Assembly (NCBI GenBank): GCA_013397455.1
Contig: VYZB01000077.1
Location: 608,711-672,710, forward strand
Source: Crotophaga sulcirostris
Taxonomy: Eukaryota > Chordata > Aves > Cuculiformes > Crotophagidae
Direction of reading: 5' to 3'
Length of the DNA stretch: 64,000 nt
Below, in pieces: positions 48,001 through 60,000 of the stretch. The position numbers and the translations under genes are program-made. The notes beneath the pieces were generated by a model that worked only from the letters and a program-made list of their open reading frames with translations, had not been told where the DNA came from and did not search any database. The stretch's first letter is position 1; each line of letters opens with the position of its first letter.

Positions 48001-51000
48001 ACTCCCAAAGGGGACCTATGTTAATAAATCCTCAGGTTAACTGGAACAACTGGATTGAAAGAGATGTTTACAGAACATTAGTAGAAGTGTAAATGGCTGA
48101 AGCTCAAGGCCTACTATAGTTTGGGGGATGAAAAAAAGGTTTACCAGAGTATGAACAAGACCTCCTCCTGTAAGTAACAGATCACTTCTAACTACGAAAA
48201 GGATAAGTGATGTTAAGCTACCAAGCAGGAGGGAAACAAAGAATCAGGCTATGGCTGACCTTTACAATTGGAACTTTCAAAACTGTGAAGAATTGGGTAG
48301 AAACAAAGTGAAGTTGCAAAGGAATAGCTTCAACTTCCAGAAGTCTAAACTCAATAAATCCAAGTAGTAGAACTGAGTAGTGCAGAGAAAATCTGTGAAT
48401 TAACAGGAGAAACAAACACCACTTAACTCTACAAATATTGCACTCAGTGGAAATGTAAATCTCATGGCTACTTGTCATTAGACAAAAGCATACTATCCTG
48501 CTTGTGCACAAGAGGTGGCTGGGCAGGCCAACCCAGGGTCAGCCAATATGATTGTCAGTGGGCATGAGAAGTCCATGTATCTAACGATGCTCAGACAAAA
48601 TTGTCTCCTGGCCCATCCTCAGTGCCTGAACTGTTGAAGCTCTTAGGAGCAGAAACTTTTAAGGATCCCTAGAAAAGTTCAAGCTCATTAGGAGAGTAGA
48701 AAGTAAAACAAACAAACAAAAACCAAAACAAAACCAACACAACAAAATCTGAGTGCCATCCTGCATGGTTCCTCTCCCCACCTTTCCTTGATTTTAAGCT
48801 GCTAAAAGTGGCAGAAGCAGCACTCGGTGGTGAAAGGCAGTGGGGGAGGTGTGTCTGAGGGAGAAGGAACTTGGATAACACTCAGCCTGATCAAAACTGT
48901 ATTCCAGTTATTCTGCAACAAGCTAAAATTTGGCAACTGTACCAAGTTCAAAACGTGGTATGTGAAGACCAAACTTCATATCTGAAAGTTGGAGTTATTC
49001 CAGCTTAATGCAACTATCAGCACCTCTTCAAGAAACTATGATCACTGATAAACTTCACTAACCCATGAAAGAATTAGGAGTAGTAGTAGTGCAACTGTCT
49101 TTGTAAACAGTTAGAAACCTAGAACTTCTCTAAAAGTCTACCCTCCATCCAAAATACCTGCTTTTTCCAATGCATCCTGTTCCACAGATCTTTCCCAACA
49201 TTAGCAGTAAACTTTTTTACTATTATTAAAAGACTAGAGATTCCATTGGAACCATCTAGTTTCATCTCAGAACATGCCAGAAAACTTTCCCAAACAAAAT
49301 CTTTATTCAAGTAACATGGTTCTGCTTGACCTACAGCATCAGAGAATTCAAATATTTCCAGCAGAGACAATCACAAGCTTTGTTACTTCTTGTAATGACT
49401 AATTACATTTGCCGTTGAAAAGGTTGTGGGGTGGGTTTTTTTGTTGTTTTGCATTTAAATTGATTACATCCAGCTTTTTTTAAAACAGAATTTCTTCTGT
49501 TTAACATATAAACAAGGACCCTGCCTCACAGGTAAACAAGAGACTAACTCTTTCTTTTCTTTTCACAGAGGAACTATGTAGAGCAGTAACTTGCCTCCCC
49601 CTACACACACTAACAAACAGCCCGTGCTCTCTAGGATGGCAGTTCTGCAGACTCTAGCATTGCCCTGTTACAGGCTAGCAAGAGTGGTTGAAAGACTGGA
49701 CATAATGAAGCACTATGCTTGAGTGAACATAATCACAGCGTCTAGTCCAGAGCAATCTGACATTTGGCTAGCTCAGAATGCTGGCAAAGTGAGCTTGTGT
49801 TTGCCAGACAGACTGTGTAGACATACACTCACATATCTGAAGATCTTGTTATTCCTTAGAGTCAGTTCTGCTCTAGTAACCTGTCTTCCTTTGATTATGC
49901 ATTCTGGGACTGTGCTCTGCTCCAATTTTTTCCCCTCAAATTTAAAGATACAGTTCCCCCCCCCCCCCCCATACAGGTCTGACTACATTCTGAAATCTCA
50001 GATTTTCAGACACATTCTTTAACTGAAGCAAACTTGTCAGCCAGATTTTAGACAACTCACAGGACTTGCCATACACATACAGGATATAAAGTTGAGTACA
50101 ACCAGTTCCCCAAATTCTGTGACATTTGCATCACCTAATTTAGGAAGAAGAAAAGAAAGCACACTTCCTTTCAATAGCACTGCTGGCTGTTGTATGCAGC
50201 TAAATGAAAACACAGCAATGAAATGCTGAAAATGGGCACTGAACCACTGCAATGCAATGCCATTTACCAAAGAGGAGCAAACAATGCCAACATTGAAAGA
50301 GGGACTTCATGGAAAAAGAAGTTCTAGAAGTCAACAGCTCTGACATTCCTTCATGCATCCAGACAATTTTACAACCCAGATAATTAAGCAGAGGAACAGA
50401 TTTATTGTTTAAAAGGCCAATATAATTACTTTCTATATAGTATTTATGAGATGTCTCACTGGCAGGGCTTATGGCATAAGTTTCAGGCAGACTGCAAATA
50501 CTTACTTGAAGTGTTTAAAGAAACATAGTTCTGAATTTTAATTTCTTTCACATTTTTTATAAAATTTTCAATGAGTCCTTTGCTACTATCAGATGTAGTT
50601 TTCTATAATTTAGTCTTTACATTTCAGTTAAGGTTGAACTATAGGAACAGTATTAAACACAACATCTATTTTTCTCTAGTGAGATCTGTGCACAAGTCCT
50701 AGACCAGGACACAGTGCTTGTAGCTGACCTCATAACAGACCACCTCAACGAAAAAATTATCAAGAGGAATTCAACAATGTGAATAAATTTATTTAATGCT
50801 AATTTAATACAGAACTGTTTATAATCTAATCAGGATAACTGAAGAAAACTTGCTGTGTAAAAAAAAACAGTAACAGTTCACCTCAACATCAAAATCAGCT
50901 TCAAATTCCCTTCTATTAAGGCATACACATCTGTACTTTTCACCAATAGGGAATTCTAGCATGAGTGTACATAGAATTATTTTGAAGTAATTCAATGAAG

Positions 51001-54000
51001 TAGGCTTATCCATGAAGAAATGCAAAGGACTATTTGAAATGTAGCATTATAAAAAGACCTTATTATTTGGTTTATAAAAACTAGAATAGTTTCCCAAGTA
51101 AATACATATTTTCACCTCATAAGAGCAAAGTATTGAATTATAAAATTGCAAAATCTTTAACTCTTTAAGTGGGAAAAGAAAGTCTTTGATGTTTGCCCAG
51201 AACTGTCATGGGCAAAAGACATCCTGAATTCTTTAAACCAAACAGTGGAAAGAATTTTTTATTTTTTCACCTTTTAAAAAAACTTCAGACTAAGCTTAGT
51301 AACAGTGTATTTCAACAAATTAAAAGCTTATGAGCATTAGCAATAATATTTGAGATTGCACAAAAAAAGTCCTTTCCTTTTTTAAAGACAGGAATTAGAG
51401 CTTAAAACACAGTTTCAGAAGCTGCAGCCCAGCTCGAGTAAATGTGGAGAATCTCAAACCCAGGCATTTTGGAGACAAAGTCAAATGAAGTTGGGAAAAT
51501 AGTTCTATGCAGTGCAGACGAATTTTATCCCCATTTAGAACAGAGAATGAGTACAAACCTGTCTTTTTCGGCCAGAAGTCAAAGAATCTCCATGTTTTTC
51601 CCTATTTTGCAAGTTGTTCAGATCTAAAAGACAGTTAATAGACATCCAGACCAATGAGGAGTCAACATTAAGGCAGTAGTTTTGCATGCTACCATTTACA
51701 TGATATGAGAACGTACACTACTTTTATATGCCTTGACAGTCTGGGAAAACTTCAGTGTCTGTATATGAATACACTTCTACACATGTATACACATAAACCT
51801 CACCTTATCTTAAGAACTCAGAAAATATACTGACATTTTTGAACTATATGACAGGGCTCACAGAAGAAATTAATTTTAAACAATTAGGTGAAAATTGGTA
51901 CATATTAGTGAAACATTGTTATTTCATTTTGGTAGAAACACTTTTTACAATACACACTGCTCTCTTTTACAGAAAGAGAATGGAAACTAACCAGCCATCA
52001 GAACTATAGTACTTTTCATACAGGTTCCATCATTTCCGCAGAATCGGACACATTCAGGCTCTATCTGTGGCAAGCATCCAAGGCATCATAAAAGTTTGTA
52101 TTTCCAGATGCAGTAGACCACATGCAGAGGCTATAACATCATCTCTTTGTGGTAAGAGGGTGCTAATACTCAAAAGTATTACATAACCCATGTTGTAAGT
52201 TTTAAAAACGTAACACCAAGAAGATGCAGGAACATTCTAACTCTGTGCATTTTACACTATGATTTGTTTTTCTTATCATCCAACGTTTTTAGTTCTTCCC
52301 TCCCAAAGTTATCTAAGTCCAAAGCAAGAAAGAGACAAGATTCAGGACTCCTCTGGCAGCTTTATTCTGCAGAGAATACCATAAACATCAGTAAAGCAAA
52401 CAATCAAACACAAACTTAAGTGAACCAGAAAATAGCAAAGGATTTTGCAAAGTGAGTTGCCAGGGAACCTTAAACCATTTCATAATGTCCTAAATGTGGT
52501 AAATGCCAAATCTGCATTTGTGCAGAAATGACACACAATAACTGGGAGCAATTGTCACCATATCAAAACACCAATCCATTTATTTAGGGGGGACTGGAGA
52601 AAATGTTTGACATGACTGTTTTGGAAGTGTAAAATTATGCTAATACTCACTCCGAAGACAACGTCTCCCTGTGTGTTTCTGTCCTGAATGATGCCTGCAA
52701 GGAACACAGATCTGAAGTAAAAATACACAGAACTTCATGAAATGTCTATGATTAAGAGCAACAATAAAAAAAAAAAAATTACCTTACTGTGGGTTTTACA
52801 TCTCGAGGTGACTGATTTGTAATACCCTGCTGCTCTTCCACTGATCTTAAAAAAAAAAAATAATTCTATGATTCCACAGTTTTTAAATGGAAGAAAAGTC
52901 CAAGATTTCTTTTCAGAAACAGTGGCATACAAACACTAAGTGTTTCAATCCATTAACCCTCTTATCCTTGCCTCCCTATACTTGGAGGCAAAATAAACTT
53001 AAATTTGTAATGTCTCGTGTAAGTCATGAGGCATTTCAAAGATCTATTTTTTCACACCTTCACCACCATCTAGGAATTGTTTCCATAGGCTTTTTGATCA
53101 AGTCTTTCATCATATCTCTCAAATACAATTGTGTTAAGAGCTGTTCTCAAAAATAATCTTATAACTTGTCTTCTTGTATACTCTGTCTCCATCGGTCAAT
53201 TTCCTTAACTAAATGATATCAAATATTCCAAGTATAGAACTGCAGAAATACAAAAATACAAACTCTATCCCAACTAAAAGTTAGAATTTATTCTCCATGA
53301 AAAACAAGCAATGGTAAACCTCGAATTTCAGTATTTTTCAAAATAAAGTCAATGGAGGGGGGGTAAGGAACTGGGTTTCAAGTTCCCCAAGGGTTTCTTA
53401 GAAAAGTGTCTAACTGTTTTGAGGGTTCACATTGGCAGAGTCATGAAGCAATGTAACTATTTTCCATAACACCAGTAAGGAAAAGTAAGGGAATCTTGTA
53501 TTTAGCTGAAAGAAAAAAGTAATAGACAAATATCCCTTCCTTATTCTCTTTCTTCTCCAGATGAACTATAGCCTAGAATTAGGAGGGCAGGACTAGAAGA
53601 AGCTCACTCAAGCATAGAGAAAAAAGGTATTTCTATGTTTTTGTTATACAAGACTGACAGCTGTTCAAACTGAAAAATGTGCATCTTCAGTAAGTAAACT
53701 TAATGCCAAGCTATTTGTCATAAATGCCAAGAGTAACAACCATCGAAAAGCCAAAACTTAAAAATACAGAATGTGCTTTTAGTTAATTTTCTATTGGACA
53801 GCAGTTCGGAATTTAATGTCCTTCCTTCTACCTACTCTTAGTTCTACAAGTTTCAAGTTACTGTCCAAGCATGTCCCTCAGCAGTAGAATGCTGAATACA
53901 AACCTTTGTTTTGTTTCCAAATTACTTTCATAATTTTCGTTGACATTCACAGTTTTGTTTTGCAAGGCTGTTGCTCCCAGTCCTTTAGACTCTACCTGTT

Positions 54001-57000
54001 TTGTGGCTGCCTGCGAGAAACGGAATTGATATTTTAATTTTAAAGCCAGCCAGTACCTAGATAGTAATTTACACCAAGATTAATGTGTGTACTCTCTACT
54101 AGGACTAACAGTGCTTGTTTCATAGACCCTTCAGAGGTACTACTATTAAAATAAGTAGTTTGAAAACAACTGTGTTAAGTTAAAACCCATCAGGATCTTT
54201 TGTGGCTATGACTAAAATTTCTGAAATACTAGCTGCTATCGATATTTATACAGACACACAGAAATACAATGAATACTTGCATAATAAGTAAACATATAGA
54301 TGTGTGAAATACACCACAGATGTTAACTAAGACTGCAAACACTACTGAAGTACAACAAAGTCTGCTTTTTATAACTAGATTAGAAATTGAAAACTGACAG
54401 GCTTCACAAGTTCATCTAGTTCTGTAGCACACGGCAGGATCAAGAATACCGACACCATTTTCAAAAGACCTATGTCTAATCAGACTTTAGGTTTGTAATG
54501 TAACCTTTCCGTATTAGTAAATGGATTTTGTAACATCCTGGCTAAATTTCTAGCTACAAACTAAGATTATTTCTCCTTTATTCCCAAGAGGAGGAAAGAA
54601 TAGTTCACTACTCTATAGAAATGTCTACAGGATCATAAGATTTATACTTTTCTCTAGATTCCTCCCACATACTTGCTATAATAAATAACATCTTCAGGAA
54701 AAAAAAAAACAAACCACAAACACACTTAGTCCACGTGAGGTCGTTCTTGCCACTTTGCTATCAACTTTCTTCTCTACCATCTTAAGGTATACCTACAGCA
54801 CAAATCATAAAAAAAGTTCTGGTTGTGCACCATCATCTCTATGCAGAGCCAGCCATCTTCCATCCAACACTGGCTATAAATCTCAAAAGGTTATCTGTTT
54901 TGCAAAATTCAAATATCAAAATGATTCAGAATTGACAAATTCGTTACAGACCCAGTATTAATTTTTTTTTGCTTAGTCAGGTGCTCCCATTTTTCTTCTC
55001 TTTATTACTTCAAGGCTCACTTGTGCCTCCCAGTTTTCTGTCATCCACCCAATCTTCAGTTTTCTTGAAATCTCCATCTGTCCTTCACAGTAGCTTGCAC
55101 AATCTCTCAACATTTGAGTGTTGTATAACAAAAGACATTCTCTATTTCAGTCATTCATCCATGAAAATACTGGAAGGTATTCTGGTCACAGAATACTTCA
55201 AATCACAGAATTGCTGTCAGAAATTTCATAGCTACCCAGCCTACCACGTCTTTCAGATGCAAGTTCTCAAAATACTGGCTCTTTTACAGTAGTTGACGGT
55301 AGTAAAATACATGTTTCCATACAAATAAATGGTCTCCTCCATGTACCACAGTAAATCAGTCCAAAGTAAAAAGATTGCAGAAGCAAGATTTGAAACAGTG
55401 GTGCAGACAGTAGGATAGATGTGCAAGCAGTTCAGGAGCAACACAGAGGGCCTAGGTATGCTAGTATGGAGTTCCAGGCCTCTTCTGACACCTCCAAATC
55501 TCCATCTCCTCTTAGGCTCAAAGAAATAGCTTTGAAAAACAAACTTGAAAACTGACAGTTGAGTGAAACCATTAAAAGGTATTTCTTATATTATATTCCA
55601 AATTCATTTAATAAGTTCTCTAGTCTTTCTCATAAGAAAATGAAAACCCCAGAGGAACTTCAGGTTTGTTTATTTAAAGTTTGCCTCTTATTACCTTTAG
55701 ATGTTTGTGCTTTTGTAATTGAGAAATTCAATATTCTTTTATAGGAAGTAAACACAAGAGAAATTCTTTGCAATCCTCCTGAAGATGAACTGCAGGAGGA
55801 ATGTTGTTCTTGCCAAATTTAAATCATTCCTGAGTAAGGTGGTTTGTAAGGAGCTTTTTTTATTTACAGGAAAACAGCAACAATAGTCTTCCATCTGCTA
55901 ACTCCTTTGACATTTCCAAAGCTTTTACCCAAATCAAGAGGTTTTGATCTTTTACTTTTGATATGAGATGTCATTTAGACTTAAACAACATAAACATTAA
56001 ATATATAGTTACATTATCTTTTCAGGACTCTCAGATCAGAATTGCTTCTCTTAAAATGAGGTCTGTCATTAGTGTCATTTAATCAAGCTTTTTTCCTAAC
56101 TATTTTTCTAATCAAAACAGTTGTGGAAAAAACATTTGCAAAAGATGTTTTAGAGGAATGTTACTCCTACTAACTTTGTCCTAAACATACAAACAACCTT
56201 TTTTTTTTAATTAATGAGACAATCCAAAGGAAGATAAAGCTTTTCATCTAATAAAATAACTGAACGTTGTCTAAACAACTCTTGAAAGTATAAATCTAAT
56301 CTCATCAGATAACTCTTTTGAAATAAGTTTTGAAAATAGTTTTGACATACCTGTATTAAGAACTTAGTTTCATTTTCTTTCATGAAAAGTTCAATGTAAG
56401 ACTTGATTTTACTTATCAAAAGATCGTAACTGAAGCTTTGGAGAAGGGGAACATATGGATCCTTGCTTTTAATTACGGTTGCCAGCTTCAACCTTAAAGA
56501 CTAAGAAAAGCACAGATTTATACAACACAAAAATACATCCTGCAGTAAACTCGGCATCTATGCTAAACAGGACATACATAAAACTAATCATGATCATTGT
56601 ACAGTTTTCTGAATATGCCTATACAACTTCAAGCTACACTTGGAAGGGGTTCTTAAGTTAACTAGGTAGAATACCAGGAGTTTACTTTATGTGATCAGTA
56701 AACAGTAAGCATAACTTTCCAGAGATTCTTATTTTCATTCCCTGTGAGTAACATTGAAAGCAGATTTGTCAATACAGCAAAGACACTCAGAAAAGGCCAC
56801 TCATTATTGTATTCTCTTTTCTCATTTGCTGTCTTGAAAAGATTACCATTGTAAGGTAAACACATTTTGTCTATGACCCACTCTGAATCTTACAGAGACC
56901 AACAGAGACAAGAATTAACATCTGTACAGCTTGCATTCTTATTTATGAATCTGAATGCCATTACCACAGCCTACACTTTTCCAAACATCTGAATGAAGAC

Positions 57001-60000
57001 TGTATCTGAAGAATAAGTTATACACATGCTAATATTTACATAGAACATGTGTCCTAATATTCCAGGGGAAGATAGAGGCAGCTTTTTTGCCTTCTTCCCT
57101 GCAGTCCTTCTTTTGCTCTTTTCTCTACATCAGAAAGTTCAGATGTGTGCATCAGCTATTATTTTAAAAAGATATGCACTTGAACTTACATCTTTCTGAA
57201 CAATGCAGTCAACATCAAACCATGAGGCAGCCTGACACAAACGTTACCTTTTCCAGATAAAGGCAAAGTAATACCAACTCTATACCACAGATGTTAATGA
57301 GCTTTCCTTCTCAGTATGTAAAATACTAATCAGAGATGAGAGACTGCACTGCAATGGGTCAGAAAAAGTCAAAGTGATTACCAGAGAGTTACTACATCTC
57401 TACAAGCATGTTTATACTGTCTTTACTCTGAGAAAACAGCAATATCAACTTCCCAGAATTTGTAGTGACAACTCAGTCCTCACATGAGGAATGGGAAAGG
57501 GAGATGAAATTCTGACTGATTCTGCCCAAAGTGAATAACCGCTGTGAGAAGCATTTTTCTCCCCCAAATCACCCATTATTTCCATCAGTCCCCTAGCTAT
57601 AAATTCCTTTTGTATTTACAGGTGCCACAGGTGCATAAGTGACAGCATAGGCAGTAATTAGGATGAAATTATGAAGGTAGTATTTGCTAGCTTTGGACAC
57701 CCATTCCCCTCTTCTTCTCTGAAAATGAGCGCACTTAAATGCAAGTTAAGGAAGTTACTACCTTATCTGATTTCGAGTCTGCAAATAGCCTTTCAAGAAC
57801 TTCAGCAGCCTCTTTAAAATATCCATTTTCCATATAGACTGCTACGACCTAGAACAAATATATTTACAAGATATGCTGAAATATATTTTACTTGAGATTC
57901 AGAGAAAAAAAAGAGAAGTCACACTTCTGCAGTTTTGTAAGGCTTCCAAAATCCAGAGGATTATATATTTAATGGTTACCAACAATTATCTAATTATAAC
58001 AGTAAGTTCTGAAGTAATATTAAACCTTATGTACAAAGGCCTAAAACTTCTCCATGAGGCATTTAAAAGTACCGAATCCTCATTGATGCATAATGTCCTA
58101 TACTTACTCAAGTATTGCTTTCATCTTTTCTCGAAAGATTTTCACAGTCGTAGTAGATGTCAACATGTTATAACATTTTTCTCTTTGAAATCAAAAGTTT
58201 CAAAGAGAAAAGAATGACTTTCAAGCAAAAAAAAAAGCTATTAATAATATATTTTAAAGCTCAAGATGCAAGTGTTTTGAAACTGATCTCTCAATTGATA
58301 TCATTTTTTTGGATTGGCAGCTTTTGAAACAATTTTAAACTGGATCAAACAGGAACCGATTTAGACAGAAAAAGGTACCCTGTGCAAATCTATTTGCTCT
58401 GTACTTGAAAAAACAACGAATTCAAAGGTCCTTTCCAACCCTGTAATACTGTGATACTGCTAATAGCTCAAGTTTTTTTTAAGAGTAGCCTTATTTCTGC
58501 AGAATGAAGAGGTAGCATCCTGAAGCACTTTGACTAAGTCACACAGACCTGAATTTGAATCAAGCGACGAATATCTTCATGAAGCTTTTCCAGTTTAGTT
58601 TCTTCCCTTTCAAGTAAAGTCCAGAAAGACAGAGCAGATTCCAAAGGTGAAATTCTTTGATCATCTTCAAAGCGGCATTCTTGATGGGCAGGGGAAGTGT
58701 GAATAAAGATAAAGAACTATTTGAAAACTTAATGGATAAAGCCAGATATATTACATTATTTATACACAATAAATTAATATGTACAATACATAATTTCAAT
58801 TCAATTTTTCCTCAAACACACACGCCTGTAAAAAGAGCTAAAAATTAAGAGACCTGAAGTAACTGCCTTCTTTTTGGAGAGGCTAGTTGTTCCTACCCTT
58901 GCCAATTATATTACTATTGCATTTTTTAGGGTGATCATGTCTGTTAATTGTTCACTTAAAATGTCACTTGCAGTGGTGCTAAGTTTAGCACCATGTATTT
59001 GAGCTGGTATTAGATATACTTCTACACTAAGCTTGGCATCAGATTTTTTTCCCCTGAGTCTGTATTTCCATGTCTTAATTTTTTGCTGTATTTGAAAGGG
59101 TTAAGCTGAGAGGGAAATTCAAACAGCTTAACACTGAAGTGTCACTGAAAAAGCAGAAGCAACCTTCTCTGTCATTGTACAGCTGTGCCGACATCAAAGT
59201 TTATGCAAACTCACAGCAAGCAGGATCCACCACCGGTTCCAGCAGAAATTTAGTGCTGCCAAATCACCATCCTCTTAGCACTGTGGAAACTGCTTCCTAG
59301 TCAGGTCACTGCACATCTGCACAAGTGAGTGTGCCAACGCAACAGATGCCATAGGAGCTGACAGGTGCACGAGACTGCTTTTTCTCCCACATGGCACTGC
59401 CAACTTAACTCAAGAAGTTCTCTGAACTACAGCCTCACTTATTGCTTCATTTTATACAACATCATAGCAGGATTTCTATCAATACCTTCTTATTTTTTAC
59501 AGTAAGTATTTTTTCAGACAGAAAGTAAACAATTTAAAGCAACACTGAAAAAAAATTTGACACCTACTACAGTAAAGCATACACTGAAAATGTAAATGTA
59601 TGTACATATATACATTACAAAAAATAACACTACTGTATTTCTCTAATTATTGTTTCAGTCAAGTAACATGACTTCATAGTAAGTTTACTTTATTATTGTA
59701 AGAACAAAGCATTTAACTCTTAAAAAGCTGGGATCTGAAACAGTCTACTCTGTTTTAAGGCACAGTACAGATTATATTAGTTCTCCATGTACTTTGTGCA
59801 ACTATATCTGATGTAGTATCTAATAAGCACATGCAATTTTCCTCACCACACAAGTCATTCTCTACACTGATAAATAAAAACACATTGAGGTCATACTCCC
59901 AAGTGTTATACACAATAATATAGCTTTAAAGCATTACCAAAATAGTTTCAGAATTTGCATGTGATGAACAATTTTAGATATTAGAATTTGATTCTCAAGT

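Larger units (their letters stand above)
45002..51558 (-). other. TERF1: TERF1 intron 9 (6.6 kb)
   Basis: It is bounded by GTTTGT and TTCTGTAG on the - strand. It is mostly unique AT-rich DNA. It holds a candidate alternative terminal exon (46,349-46,702) and a 15-C homopolymer on the + strand (49,956-49,970). The 47.0-47.9 kb part is less AT-rich and may be an old repeat that I could not name. Confidence 0.85.
57849..58548 (-). other. TERF1: TERF1 intron 3 (0.7 kb)
   Basis: It contains a perfect 14-bp inverted repeat (58177-58211) and a 36-bp CR1 tip (58424-58459). Confidence 0.85.
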
